DNA of 64,000 nt from Trichocoleus sp. FACHB-40 (GTDB taxonomy: Bacteria; Cyanobacteriota; Cyanobacteriia; Cyanobacteriales; FACHB-T130): positions 42,303 through 106,302 of the forward strand of contig NZ_JACJPF010000069.1 of assembly GCF_014695915.1 (NCBI RefSeq), in the 5' to 3' direction. Shown here in pieces: positions 50,059 through 59,360 of the stretch. The notes below the pieces were generated by a model. The model was not told the DNA's origin and ran no database searches. It saw nothing but the letters and a program-made list of their open reading frames with translations. Within the stretch, counting starts at the first letter, position 1, and every line of letters begins with the position of its first letter. The position numbers were made by a program, and so were the translations under genes.

Positions 50059-51969
50059 TTAGGCAACTTTGGGGATTTCCTTGAGATAAACTCGCAAAAA
50101 TGGTTCAGCCGCGCCAAGCTTGTACTGTTCCAGCAAGCCTTTGGCGCGGATGGAGATGTTGTCTCCTTCCTTAATAACCAAAGTCGAGTCGTCGCTGATA
50201 CCCCGCGCTAGCATCATCTCAGTTTCGGTGGGATTATCCAAAACTATAATGTCACTACCGTGGTAAAACATCCCCTCCTTCTCTAAGACATCTTCCCTGT
50301 ACTCAGCAATCAGCAGATCCAGCTTGGGATTACGCAGCAGGTTCTGCACGTTGCTGTTGTAATCTTTGTTCAAGTTTTTCTCAGAACGATTGACAAAAAC
50401 CCCTTCGCGACAAACCGCGCCAATTGTCCATTCCGGGTGTCGAATTAGAACATCGTCAATAATTTCTTGGAGTTCTTGAACTGAAATCTTGTTGAAGGTG
50501 ATAATCGGTAGCCTCGCATCTTTCTCTGATGCAAAGAAGGTTTCCAAAATATGCGAGGGTACATCAACGCTTTCACCCACAGCAGGTTTAAGGTGCATAT
50601 AAATACCGGGAGCGGCGTTAATCTCGATGATGCCAAAATCACCATTTTTCCAAGATTTTGCTAAGTCGCCAGCAATTACGTCAATCCCAAGGCAAGTTAG
50701 ATGGAAATGTTGGGCGATGTCTTGCGCCAGGATGATGTTGTCAGGGTGAACGTCGCTTGTCTTATCGATGCTCAAACCGCCTGCTGAGAGGTTGGCAACT
50801 TTGCGAAGATAGACAATGCGATCGCTTTCTATTACGCTATCGAGTGACAATTCCTGTTCTTCTAAATACATCTCCATCGCCTCATCGCACTGAATCTTCC
50901 CCAGTGGCGAAGTCGGCGTATCTATCCGTGCTGGCTTCCGATTTTCTCGCTCGATCAATTCAGCAATAGTTGAGTGTCCATCACCCACTATCGATGCTGG
51001 ACGGCGTTCAGTCGCCGCTACAAATCTGCCGTTAACGCATAGCAATCGGAAATCTGTCCCCGAAATACTTTTCTCAACGATTATCTGAATTGGCTGGTCT
51101 TTAGGAATAGCATTGAGCGCTCTGCTAAAGGCATATTTCATTTCCTCCGCACTTTGCACATCAGCCGTCACCCCAATTCCTTTGTGACCAACTACAGGTT
51201 TAACTGCTACTGGGTAGCCAATTTCTCTGGCTGCTGCCCTTGCTTCTTCCAGCGTGTAAACGATATCACCTTTGGGTACTGGAAAACCCAAAGTAGCTAA
51301 GAAAGCCTTACAGTCATCTTTGCGAGTGGTGAAGTCGGAATCCAAATGACTATCGCAGTCAAAAGTTGTGGCTATACCGCGAACCTGTTTTTTTCCATAG
51401 CCGTATTGAACCAATCCTTCGTCCCACAGATAAAAGGTAGGAATCCCTTTTTGGTAGGCTGTACGCCACAGAGCGTAAACTGTTGGCCCACCGTAAGCAG
51501 ATTTCCGAAATATCTCCTGTATCGTCTTGATCTGATCTTCCAGCCGGAAATTTTCATGTTGAGTAATTGCTTCAAACCAGTCCCAAACGCAGTAAACTAC
51601 TGACCGAGTTGTGCGTGCATGGAGGGATTGAACCGCAATCGTCACAAAGTTATCATTGGGCTTGCTACTCCAGTGGTGGAGGTGCAGCCCCATGTCGAGC
51701 TTTCCCACTTCTGAGGTTGTCCGGGCGAAGAGTTGAGCATGGGAATCATAAGTTTCCTCGCCCAAGTGCGGGTAGCGATCGCTAATAATCGCAACATAAT
51801 CTTCGAGAGGACGCGCTTCTGTATTGTTCGTTACTGCCAAATCAAATACTAATGCCCCTGTCTCCAAATATGGGTTCGGGCCAATGTAATGCTTGAAGTT
51901 GAATATGTCGAAGGCATCAGTTTTTCTAGCATTGACTCGGACTGCATCGGTGCTTGTATCTCGGTTCAT
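50059..51969 (-). CDS. cphA2: Cyanophycin synthetase 2-like ATP-grasp ligase
   Basis: A 636-residue enzyme. Residues ~180-215 (GIPTFYLWDEGLVQYGYGKKQ) and ~265-480 match the ATP-grasp part of cyanophycin synthetase (GYPVAVKPVVGHKGIGVT, SGTDFRLLCVNGRFVAATERRPA, IIEINAAPGIYMHLKPAVG). It then has only a short C-terminal domain without the TGTNGKT-type second ATP site of CphA1. CphA2 re-polymerises beta-aspartyl-arginine. Cyanophycinase is 707 bp upstream on the same strand, with csbD between. The N-terminal ~170 residues differ from CphA1. ATG at 51969. Confidence 0.8.
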   Translation of the reverse strand: MNRDTSTDAVRVNARKTDAFDIFNFKHYIGPNPYLETGALVFDLAVTNNTEARPLEDYVAIISDRYPHLGEETYDSHAQLFARTTSEVGKLDMGLHLHHWSSKPNDNFVTIAVQSLHARTTRSVVYCVWDWFEAITQHENFRLEDQIKTIQEIFRKSAYGGPTVYALWRTAYQKGIPTFYLWDEGLVQYGYGKKQVRGIATTFDCDSHLDSDFTTRKDDCKAFLATLGFPVPKGDIVYTLEEARAAAREIGYPVAVKPVVGHKGIGVTADVQSAEEMKYAFSRALNAIPKDQPIQIIVEKSISGTDFRLLCVNGRFVAATERRPASIVGDGHSTIAELIERENRKPARIDTPTSPLGKIQCDEAMEMYLEEQELSLDSVIESDRIVYLRKVANLSAGGLSIDKTSDVHPDNIILAQDIAQHFHLTCLGIDVIAGDLAKSWKNGDFGIIEINAAPGIYMHLKPAVGESVDVPSHILETFFASEKDARLPIITFNKISVQELQEIIDDVLIRHPEWTIGAVCREGVFVNRSEKNLNKDYNSNVQNLLRNPKLDLLIAEYREDVLEKEGMFYHGSDIIVLDNPTETEMMLARGISDDSTLVIKEGDNISIRAKGLLEQYKLGAAEPFLRVYLKEIPKVA

Positions 51970-52168
51970 TAAGTTTCTCCGGTTATCTAAACACCCTTAA
52001 AATTTGGAGTTTCGGTTATTTTGAACCTAACCCTATTCTGTTGCATTTTCAGCTATCGCAGGGCATACTCATTCTGAGTTACGTTCCCATACTATCCCAA
52101 AGCCTCATCTTGCTTGGGATAAAGCTCTTAACCAACAGATGAATTGTCAGAATATCTTAGCAATACCT

Positions 52169-52203
52169 AAAAAACCCGTTTTCTCAAAGAAAACGGGTTT
52201 TTT
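52169..52203. terminator. Perfect 16-bp hairpin terminator
   Basis: AAAAAACCCGTTTTCT (52169-52184) pairs exactly with 52188-52203, loop CAA. T-runs on both strands make it bidirectional. On the minus strand it terminates csbD. Confidence 0.9.
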
Positions 52204-52239
52204 AGTTTTGGTTTTATCACCTGATATTGATTAAAAAAC

Positions 52240-52428
52240 CTAAGCGTTATCTACAACCTGTTTTGCTTTATCTTTCAGGTCTTCTTTAAGGTGTATTGCC
52301 GCAGCTTCATCCTGCTTCACTTGCCCTTCTACTTGGTCTTTTTGGTCGCCTGTGACATGACCAAGTGCTTCTTGAGCCTTACCTTCAAGGTTTTTAGCAA
52401 CTGCTTCCGCTCTGTTTTCAATGCTCAT
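52240..52428 (-). CDS. CsbD-family stress protein
   Basis: A 62-residue hydrophilic protein (NRAEAVAKNLEGKAQEALG, VTGDQKDQVEGQVKQ, AIHLKEDLKDKAKQ) matching the CsbD family of general stress proteins. No membrane segment. It is followed by a strong terminator, and a TATAAT lies ~95 bp upstream on its strand (52526-52521). Likely expressed on its own. ATG at 52428. Confidence 0.9.
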   Translation of the reverse strand: MSIENRAEAVAKNLEGKAQEALGHVTGDQKDQVEGQVKQDEAAAIHLKEDLKDKAKQVVDNA

Positions 52429-52529
52429 TTTTATTTTCCCTTAACAATAGTAAGTAATTTTCGATACCCTATTTTTAGTATTGAATTTTACTATAAGAAA
52501 TCACCTCCCTCGGAGGGTAGATTATAGGA

Positions 52530-52564
52530 TAGCTACGGGTAGTTAATAGTCCCACCCGTAGCTA
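52530..52564. repeat. 11-bp inverted repeat
   Basis: TAGCTACGGGT (52530-52540) pairs with ACCCGTAGCTA (52554-52564). It abuts the larger palindromic element, and may end the cphB transcript. Confidence 0.5.
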
Positions 52565-52666
52565 TAGCAATCCTAAATAATTCGTGAACCCCTATAGGGA
52601 CACGGCACTACCGTGTCCCTATAGGGGTTAATACTCGTTCACAAGTTAAATAGGATTGCTATATCC
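52561..52666. mobile_element. MITE-like palindromic element
   Basis: Outer inverted arms: TAGCAATCCTAAATAA with TTCGTGAAC at the left, and GTTCACAAGTTAAATAGGATT plus GCTATA at the right. Inside is a near-perfect palindrome around 52590-52627 (AGGGACACGG/CCGTGTCCCT). A half-copy of the TAGGATTGCTATA end is at 11319-11331. Confidence 0.55.
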
Positions 52667-52675
52667 TACTTTTTC

Positions 52676-53500
52676 TTAATCAACAATTGGCTTGCGAGTT
52701 TGCAAGTCAAATTTGTAACCGTGTGGAAGAACATGAAGCCTAGCTCCGCAAACTGCCAAAGCCTCATCCTTTAATATTTCGCCGACGTTGCTATGTGTAA
52801 TCCCTGACTCATCGACAATCGTGACAGCGCCTTCCCCAATCACTTCAAACTTGTTATCGCTGATAGCGATCGCTGTATTCTCGTCAATACCAAAACCCAA
52901 GACAGCAGGCTGCTGGGCCAAGGCTGAAATTAAGCGTCCCATACGGCCGCGCTGCAAGAAATGCTGATCGATCACCACCCCAGGCAGAAAGCCCATACCG
53001 GGGCCCATTTCGACAACATTAACGCGAGGATTTGTCTCTGAATCTCCTTCAATAATCATGATATCTGGCATCATGGCAGCGCCCGCGCTTGTGCCGCCCA
53101 CCACGATTCCTTCAGCGTATCGTCTGTGAATAGCGGCATCGACTTCTGTACCCTTAAGATTGCTGGTGATACGAGCCTGATCGCCACCCGTAAAAAACAC
53201 GCCCGTAGCTTTCTCAATAGCTTCCAACGCTCTAGGGTCGCTTCCATCTTCTCGATTAGCGGTGTCAACGATTCTCACGTCATCGACTCCCAGCCGCTCA
53301 AACACTTCCGTGTAGGTACGTCCGACTTCATCAGGTAGCCCTGTCGCTACTGTCATAACGACAATCCGAGCCTGGGTACCGCCAGCGCGGCGAACGAACT
53401 CTCGAAGAATCGTGCAATCTCCTTCTTTATCTTCTGCTCCCCCGATAATTACCAATTGCCCACGGGCATTAGTCACGGGTGTGGTTTCTCCGGTTTCCAT
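52676..53500 (-). CDS. cphB: Cyanophycinase
   Basis: A 274-residue serine exopeptidase of family S51 that releases beta-aspartyl-arginine from cyanophycin. The nucleophile elbow GGTSAGAAMM puts the catalytic Ser at residue 138. Other family motifs are LVIIGGAEDKEGDC, FFTGGDQARI, GFLPGVVIDQHFLQRGRMGRL and GFGIDENTAI. Length matches the family. Cytosolic. Same strand as cphA2. A 10-bp inverted repeat lies upstream at 53556-53584. ATG at 53500. Confidence 0.95.
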   Translation of the reverse strand: METGETTPVTNARGQLVIIGGAEDKEGDCTILREFVRRAGGTQARIVVMTVATGLPDEVGRTYTEVFERLGVDDVRIVDTANREDGSDPRALEAIEKATGVFFTGGDQARITSNLKGTEVDAAIHRRYAEGIVVGGTSAGAAMMPDIMIIEGDSETNPRVNVVEMGPGMGFLPGVVIDQHFLQRGRMGRLISALAQQPAVLGFGIDENTAIAISDNKFEVIGEGAVTIVDESGITHSNVGEILKDEALAVCGARLHVLPHGYKFDLQTRKPIVD

Positions 53501-53815
53501 TTATTTAAATCCCAGGTATCAATGAGGGTGTGAATCGCTTTTTTTGACATGGAAATTCCTAGGAGGTATAAAAACTCCTAGGAAATAGGATATTTGTCAG
53601 ATTGGCTGTCCTTGTTAATTACTTTACCTAATAGTCGGTACTGGGACTTCTTTCTATAGATATAATTTTCAATGTGTCTGTGTTCAAAATCACATTTTCT
53701 TTTTACATGAGGATTGGAAAAAGGCAAAAATAAAAAGGTCAAAAAAACTTTTTTTTCCTACATCCGGAGCAACAAGCATCCCGTCTGTAAATTCCCTCCT
53801 CCCCAGTTTCTTCAA
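53501..53815. other. Intergenic region upstream of cphB
   Basis: Contains the 53556-53584 inverted repeat and a heptad-like AAAAAGGCAAAAATAAAAAGG stretch split near 53716-53760. No gene is visible. Confidence 0.5.
53556..53584. promoter_or_regulatory. Inverted repeat upstream of cphB
   Basis: TTCCTAGGAG (53556-53565) pairs with CTCCTAGGAA (53575-53584). It lies 55-85 bp upstream of the cphB start, so it could be an operator or a leader hairpin. Confidence 0.45.
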
Positions 53816-55015
53816 TTAGTAGAGTAACTTTGCTTCGCCCAATACAGGAGTTTGGGTGCCGAATACTTCGTAGAGGTCAATCCCTTGCTGCTTACCACGA
53901 GGTATTGCGCGGTCAATCCATCGGCATCTGAATAACTCTGGTTGACTTAGCTGGGCAATAACGGCATCACTGGCAAGAATTTCACAGCTGTAGACTTTTG
54001 TCAATTCTTCTAGACGGGCGGCTGTATTTACCACATCACCAATTACTGTAGAGTCCATGCGATGATCTGATCCTACTGTCCCAATCATCGCAGTGCCTGT
54101 GTGAACTCCTATACCAATGCGAAGTGGCTCATTTAAGTTGTACTGTTCGCGATTGGCGTTAAACTCATTTAGGCTGTGTATCATCATCACGGCGGCGGTG
54201 AGGGCATCCTGTGAGTGGTTTCCGGCGCGGTCAAAGACAGCCATGATGGCATCTCCCAGGAATTTGTCAATAAAGCCACGATTGGTAGCGATGGTTCGAT
54301 TCATCCGGGTATAGAAAGCATTCAGCCACTCAAAGGTTTCATTGACTCTTTGAGATTCGGTTATGCTTGTAAATCCCCGTATATCGCAAAATAAAATAGT
54401 TAGTTCTTCTTGTCTAGCGTTTCCCAATTGAATTGATTCTACCCCTTTGGGTGCAATGCGTCTCAAGAATTGATCTGGCACAAATAACCGCAGCTTCTCT
54501 GAAAGATATTGATTAATCTCCCATGCAGCTGATATTTGCCCCTTAATTTTTTCTTTTACTTGTTCTTCGATTCTTCGCTCTTGTTGTTGCGATCGCATCT
54601 TGTTCAATCGCAATGTACTAGATATTTTTTTGATTAATAAATTACTTTTTATCGGCTTAGTAAAATAATCATCTCCCATCATTTCCAAGCCTGTTAACCT
54701 GGAATCTTCATCATCCAAAGCCGTCAAAAAAATTATCGGCACCGTTTGCAGATTTTGATCTTCTCGCAACCGACGGCAAACTTCAAAGCCCCCCATTCCT
54801 GGCATCATTACATCCAGCAAGATCAAATCAGGCCGAAAATCTTGCACAATTTCCAATGCTTGAGAGCCTGATGATGCCACAAGAGTTTCATAGCCTTGTG
54901 ACTGCAACAACTCTTCTAGCAGTAATAAATTATTTGGCTCATCATCAACTAATAGAATACGCGGCAGGGGCTTTGTCATGGGATTGACAAGAGATAGAGC
55001 AAGTGGCGCCGTCAT
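53816..55015 (-). CDS. Response regulator with class III adenylate cyclase domain
   Basis: A 399-residue protein. A REC domain is at ~18-135 (ILLVDDEPNN, DLILLDVMMPGMGG with the phospho-Asp, FLTALDD, FTKPI). After a helical linker come the cyclase residues ~205-395: metal-binding Asps in LFCDIRGFTS and DKFLGDAIMAVF, and the TVIGDVVNTAARLE motif. It should make cAMP under phosphorylation control. Soluble. The hybrid kinase upstream on the same strand, 337 bp away, is a possible partner. ATG at 55015; an ATG at residue 13 is an alternative. Confidence 0.92.
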   Translation of the reverse strand: MTAPLALSLVNPMTKPLPRILLVDDEPNNLLLLEELLQSQGYETLVASSGSQALEIVQDFRPDLILLDVMMPGMGGFEVCRRLREDQNLQTVPIIFLTALDDEDSRLTGLEMMGDDYFTKPIKSNLLIKKISSTLRLNKMRSQQQERRIEEQVKEKIKGQISAAWEINQYLSEKLRLFVPDQFLRRIAPKGVESIQLGNARQEELTILFCDIRGFTSITESQRVNETFEWLNAFYTRMNRTIATNRGFIDKFLGDAIMAVFDRAGNHSQDALTAAVMMIHSLNEFNANREQYNLNEPLRIGIGVHTGTAMIGTVGSDHRMDSTVIGDVVNTAARLEELTKVYSCEILASDAVIAQLSQPELFRCRWIDRAIPRGKQQGIDLYEVFGTQTPVLGEAKLLY

Positions 55016-55351
55016 ATAAAACTGCTTCTCCTAGCAACGATTACACTCGCGCCTTAATTTTGACTTGAGTAAATCTACTTAAAACAGTTGTCTGACTTAA
55101 GTAATTTTAGTTAGATGCCCCTGACCAATCTTCAGCTTCCTGAGATATTCTCAGTACAACCACTTAGATAAATCCTTTGTGTGGCTGCTGTGTCCGAAGA
55201 TATATCTGAATCTTATTAACACATTGAAACATACGCAATTGGCGATGACAATTAGTCATCAGATAGAAAGAAATTCAACCCCTTTTAGGGGTTGAACTTT
55301 TTGGGAGTGCTGTTCAATAACTGTCCGAAAGCGGCTAAAGATGTTTTGTCA
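55016..55351. other. Intergenic region between kinase and cyclase genes
   Basis: Holds the kinase terminator at 55274-55296 and probably the cyclase promoter. No gene is visible. Confidence 0.5.
55274..55296 (-). terminator. Terminator of the hybrid kinase gene
   Basis: TTCAACCCC (55274-55282) pairs with GGGGTTGAA (55288-55296). A T-rich stretch follows on the minus strand. Confidence 0.7.
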
Positions 55352-57574
55352 CTAATGCTGAATAAAAGATCGGACGGTTGTAATCACAGTATCCAGGTCT
55401 AAGGGCTTGCTGATGTACCCGTCGGCACCAGCAGCCAGACAGCGATCGCGATCGCCAGACATTGCCATCGCTGTCATCGCAATTACGGGGACAGATCTCC
55501 ATAAAGGGTGAGCCTTGAGTTGACGCATAATTTCAAACCCATCCACACCCGGCAGTTGGATATCCATGAGAATCAAGTTAGGTAGCGATCGCGCCAACAC
55601 ATAAGGAGATCGCATCGCCTCCAGCATCGTGCTACCGTCATAAATTAACTCAACCACATAACCTTCTAATTCCAACACATCTGAAATCAACGCCTGATTG
55701 AAGGCATGATCTTCCACCACTAAAATCCGTTTAGTATCCCTTGCGGCTAGATTAACATCGCCGTGGGTTCCTACGAGAAATGAAGACGGTTGTTGCTTAG
55801 CTGGCATTGGTACTGGCGCGGCTAACTCCTGCGGCACATCAGCTATCGGCAGCCATACCCGAAACGTACTGCCTCGATTTACCACCGATTCTAGAGAAAC
55901 GGTGCCGCCGTGGAGTTCCGCCAACCGCTTAGTTAAAGCCAAACCCAGCCCGGTGCCTTCATGTTTTCTGGTTAAAGAAGCATCTATCTGCTGGAAAGGT
56001 CGAAATAGCAGATGCCACTTATCTTCAGGAATTCCGATACCTGAATCGGCTACTTCAAAACACAAGTAAGGGGTAGTGGGATCAATCAAACTGCGTTCTG
56101 GCCGAAATTCTTTTGCTAACTCACTTCCATAAGCCAATCGCCCACTCAGTTTAATTTTTCCTCGATTTGGCGTAAACTTAACAGCATTGGAAAGCAGGTT
56201 AATTAATATTTGGCGGACGCGGCGCTCATCTAGAGAAACTTGACCCAGGGAATATTCGAGTTCCAGCGATAGAGCGATTTGCTTTTTCTCAGCACGAGGC
56301 TGAATCATTTTCAGGCATTGATTGCACAATTCTGGGATGTAAACTGGCCCCAGGTCGAGTTCTACTTTTCCAGCTTCGATTTTAGATAGATCGAGAATGT
56401 CATTAATCAATTGCAACAGGTGTTGACCACTTTCTTCAATCACCCGCACGTAGTTCGTCTGACGCGGGTTCAAGGTTCCGGCGATTTGTCGGAGCAATAG
56501 ATCGGAGAATCCCAGAATGCTGTTGAGGGGAGTTCGCAGTTCGTGGGACATAGAAGCGAGAAACTCAGACTTGAGTTGAGAAGCCCGTTCTAAATCCTCA
56601 TTAATTTGGCGCAGGTGTTCTTCAGCCTGCGCCCTTTCAATCGCAACGCCCAGTGTACGACAGGCTGCTAAGAGCATATCTTGTTGGGGAGCGTCCTGAA
56701 GTTTCTGCTGACTGCGAGACTCCAGCGTTAACACGCCAATGATGTTGCCGTTGGCGGCAGGAATCGGAAAAATGCCTAGTTGACCAATCCCTGGGTGGCG
56801 AAATCCAGGTACTGCTTGGGGATGGCTTTGATAATCGTCAATAAATAGCGGCGATCCTGTTTCTACTACTTGCCACAGTAAACCCTGACCGTAAGGAATT
56901 CCTTGATTCAGCAAGGCTTCTATCTCGGCAATTGCTGGTACCCCGTAGGTGGCAATGAACTGGCTGGAAATCTCATTTGTGAGCATACTGGCTCTCGCCT
57001 CCCTGCCCTGACCGATGATCACTTTGACATCGCCGAAGGCAGCGCCCATTGTCGCCACTAGGTAGGAAAGTGCAAATTGCCCAATCTCCCGTAACTCACT
57101 GGCTGGCTGTAGCCGTTGCGTCATTCCCTGCAAAAAGGTTAAACGCCTCAACTCGGCGTTTAAACGTGCCTGGGATTGTTGATAACCAGTGACATCGCGG
57201 AAGGTAAACAGCCGTCCGCCATCGTTGGTTAAGGTGGTGTAAACTTCGAGGCAGATGCCGTTAGCTTGCTCTATGTAAAGGGAAATATTCTCAGTGTCTG
57301 GTCTGTTTAGGGCAGATGCGATTTGCTCGCGCTGCTGTTGAGACCAGTAGCCCTGTGCTACGACTTCAGCGAAGACATCATTACAATGTGGCTTACTAGC
57401 AAGCCTGTCGTCAGAAAGCCCCAAAATTTCGGTTAATTTGCGATTAAACAATACCAGGTGATGGCAGCGATCAAACAATGCGATCGCATTGTCTACTTGA
57501 TTCAAAATCAGTTCTTGTTCCTCCTTTAACTGCTGCAAAGTAGCGATCATCTGCTCTGGCTCTATTGTTTTCAT
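55352..57574 (-). CDS. Hybrid sensor histidine kinase (PAS-GAF-HisKA-HATPase-REC)
   Basis: A 740-residue soluble kinase from the ATG at 57574. PAS domain at ~15-130 (NAIALFDRCHHLVLFNRKL). GAF domain at ~155-310 (IGVLTLESRSQQKL). HisKA with SMSHELRTPLNSILGFSDLL. HATPase with ILINLLSNAVKFT, ADSGIGIPEDK and HEGTGLGLALTKRLAE. C-terminal REC (~615-735) with ILVVEDH, LILMDIQLPGVDGFEI and YISKPLD. No membrane segment, so it senses a cytosolic signal. Its neighbour, a REC-cyclase, may be its target. It diverges from hetZ. Confidence 0.93.
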   Translation of the reverse strand: MKTIEPEQMIATLQQLKEEQELILNQVDNAIALFDRCHHLVLFNRKLTEILGLSDDRLASKPHCNDVFAEVVAQGYWSQQQREQIASALNRPDTENISLYIEQANGICLEVYTTLTNDGGRLFTFRDVTGYQQSQARLNAELRRLTFLQGMTQRLQPASELREIGQFALSYLVATMGAAFGDVKVIIGQGREARASMLTNEISSQFIATYGVPAIAEIEALLNQGIPYGQGLLWQVVETGSPLFIDDYQSHPQAVPGFRHPGIGQLGIFPIPAANGNIIGVLTLESRSQQKLQDAPQQDMLLAACRTLGVAIERAQAEEHLRQINEDLERASQLKSEFLASMSHELRTPLNSILGFSDLLLRQIAGTLNPRQTNYVRVIEESGQHLLQLINDILDLSKIEAGKVELDLGPVYIPELCNQCLKMIQPRAEKKQIALSLELEYSLGQVSLDERRVRQILINLLSNAVKFTPNRGKIKLSGRLAYGSELAKEFRPERSLIDPTTPYLCFEVADSGIGIPEDKWHLLFRPFQQIDASLTRKHEGTGLGLALTKRLAELHGGTVSLESVVNRGSTFRVWLPIADVPQELAAPVPMPAKQQPSSFLVGTHGDVNLAARDTKRILVVEDHAFNQALISDVLELEGYVVELIYDGSTMLEAMRSPYVLARSLPNLILMDIQLPGVDGFEIMRQLKAHPLWRSVPVIAMTAMAMSGDRDRCLAAGADGYISKPLDLDTVITTVRSFIQH

Positions 57575-57577
57575 CAA

Positions 57578-58100
57578 GAAGGAAGGGGTTAAACTTTATT
57601 TATTTAAATTAACAAAATTTAACACCTTCCTTGAGTGAGGCAAATAACGCATTAATTGTGATCTTAGACACATGGGTAATGTGAAGAAGGGATTGGGAAT
57701 TGGGGATTGGGAATTGGGGATTGGGAATTGGGGATTGGGAACTAGAAATTAGGAATTAGGAAGAATCTTACCCAGTCCCCAGCCCCTAGTCCCCAGTACC
57801 TATTTAAACATTTGTAACTTGTCACGTAATTTTTTCACTCCTACCTGAGAAGTCAATTGAGGTGCAAAAGTTGGCTGTTGGTAGTAGAATCAGAAATTAC
57901 CCCTACTCCATTCGACGCATACTTTTAAAACCTCACAGTTAGTGATAGCAAGCCAAAAGGCTTGGGGGTTATGATCTCAAGCACTTTGCCTTGAGATCGT
58001 CATCTCAGTCCCTTGTTGTTCTTCGTCAAATCTTTGGGTGGGGTGAGATCACTTCTATCCAAAGGTAGACATGATGAAATAGAGAGCAGTTAATACTCAA
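57578..58100. other. Divergent region between kinase and hetZ
   Basis: Contains the heptad element at 57690-57800 and two small inverted repeats: AAGCCAAAAGGCTT at 57951-57964, and GATCTCAAG (57973-57981) with CTTGAGATC (57990-57998). No HetR-type site (GAGGGG...CCCCTC) was seen by eye. Confidence 0.6.
57690..57803. repeat. Two-arm heptad-repeat element
   Basis: Left arm of GGGATTG/GGAATTG heptads to ~57745, core AAGAATCTTACC at 57761-57772, right arm of CCCAGTC/CCCTAGT type. Same design as the elements at 30072 and 50002. Confidence 0.85.
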
Positions 58101-59360
58101 ATGGGTTGGCGTGAAATGAGGTTTGTAGGGCAAACTTTAGATCAGGAAAGTGAGTTTGGTGTCGTTCGTCCTACGTCCGAATTCCAAACTCATGAATCGA
58201 AGACTCAAACGACGCTGGGAACTCAAAACTCCATGTCATCGGCTCAAGAAATAGCACAGAATTGGCGAAAAGAGCTGGCATCTGACTGTCCTGAATATAG
58301 CGCAGCAACCCACGAAAGTATTATTAGCTGGCTGATGGGCGAGGACTTAGAGCGTTTTGAAACGTTTAACCCAACTCAGATGACAATTGCTAAGCAAGCG
58401 ATGGAATATCGCTATCGCATTTTACGGCAACGTTATTTAGGAGTGGGGCCAGAGCGTGCCTATCGCAACTTGACTACGCGACTGGGCAGTTTGGTGTTGT
58501 TGAGGAATAAAATCCGCACCTGGGTGGCTTTGTCGCGCGATCGCCAGCGAGCAGTAGTGGATGTGTTGCAGGAAGTAATTCAGGAATTACTGCATAGCGA
58601 TCGCTACATTCAACAACAAATTACCTGGATTACCAAATGTACCGAAGACACTCGTCTTCGTAACTCCCTGCTGATGAGCAGCATTGAAGAATATTGCCTT
58701 AGACCGATTCGCAACCAGCCGCTGTTAGTGTACAGGTTTGTTAACTATCTGCGTCGTTCCCAGCGCGGCGGCATGACTCACGTCCCGGATGGAGAGTTGG
58801 TGCGACTGGTTTCGGAGGAAGTGACTCCCGATGAAGCAGACAATCCGGTGAGTTTACTGGACGCGCAAGCGGTTTCCCAATACCAAGAAAATCAGGCAAT
58901 TGAAGAACAAATGTCCATGCGGACAGCTGTTAAGCAGGAATTTCGGAGTTACTTAACTGAAAACGTCAGTAAAGAAGCTGCTGCATGGTTGGAGCTTTAC
59001 CTGCAAGGAAAGTCTCAAGAAGCGATCGCCAGCGCCTTGAACTTGCAGATCAAAGAAGTTTATCGTCTGCGGGAAAAAGTCAGCTACCACGCGATTCGGG
59101 TTTTTGCCATCAAAACTCAGCCAGAGCTAGTCGCAAATTGGCTACAAACCTCTGTACAGGATAGCTTTGGGCTGACACTCACCCAATGGCAGCAATTGTG
59201 CGAAAGCGTTACCCCGGTAAGTCGCCAGCTAATTGAGCTGTTGAAAAATGGTAAATCAATGGAAGCGATCGCGGCTGAGTTGAACATGAAAAGCCATCAA
59301 GTTATGGGAGAATGGAGCAAACTCTACTTAGCCGCTCAAGCTTTGCGGAGCGATCCCTGA
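58101..59360 (+). CDS. hetZ: HetZ-family regulator
   Basis: A 419-residue protein recognised as HetZ from its body (WLMGEDLERFETF, YRYRILRQRYLGVGPERAYR, RQRAVVDVLQEVIQELL) and from a PatU gene next door. HetZ is a DNA-binding regulator of heterocyst differentiation in Anabaena, also kept in non-heterocystous filamentous species. Two HTH-like segments are visible (KSQEAIASALNLQIKEVYRL, KSMEAIAAELNMKSHQVMGE). The first ~44 residues before MSSAQEIAQNW are less typical and partly encoded by heptad-like DNA, so the ATG at 58233 is an alternative start. Confidence 0.82.
   Translation: MGWREMRFVGQTLDQESEFGVVRPTSEFQTHESKTQTTLGTQNSMSSAQEIAQNWRKELASDCPEYSAATHESIISWLMGEDLERFETFNPTQMTIAKQAMEYRYRILRQRYLGVGPERAYRNLTTRLGSLVLLRNKIRTWVALSRDRQRAVVDVLQEVIQELLHSDRYIQQQITWITKCTEDTRLRNSLLMSSIEEYCLRPIRNQPLLVYRFVNYLRRSQRGGMTHVPDGELVRLVSEEVTPDEADNPVSLLDAQAVSQYQENQAIEEQMSMRTAVKQEFRSYLTENVSKEAAAWLELYLQGKSQEAIASALNLQIKEVYRLREKVSYHAIRVFAIKTQPELVANWLQTSVQDSFGLTLTQWQQLCESVTPVSRQLIELLKNGKSMEAIAAELNMKSHQVMGEWSKLYLAAQALRSDP

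Noticed and set aside
57578..58100. HetR-binding site ahead of hetZ
   Set aside because: No GAGGGG...CCCCTC-like palindrome could be found by eye; the palindromes present have another sequence.
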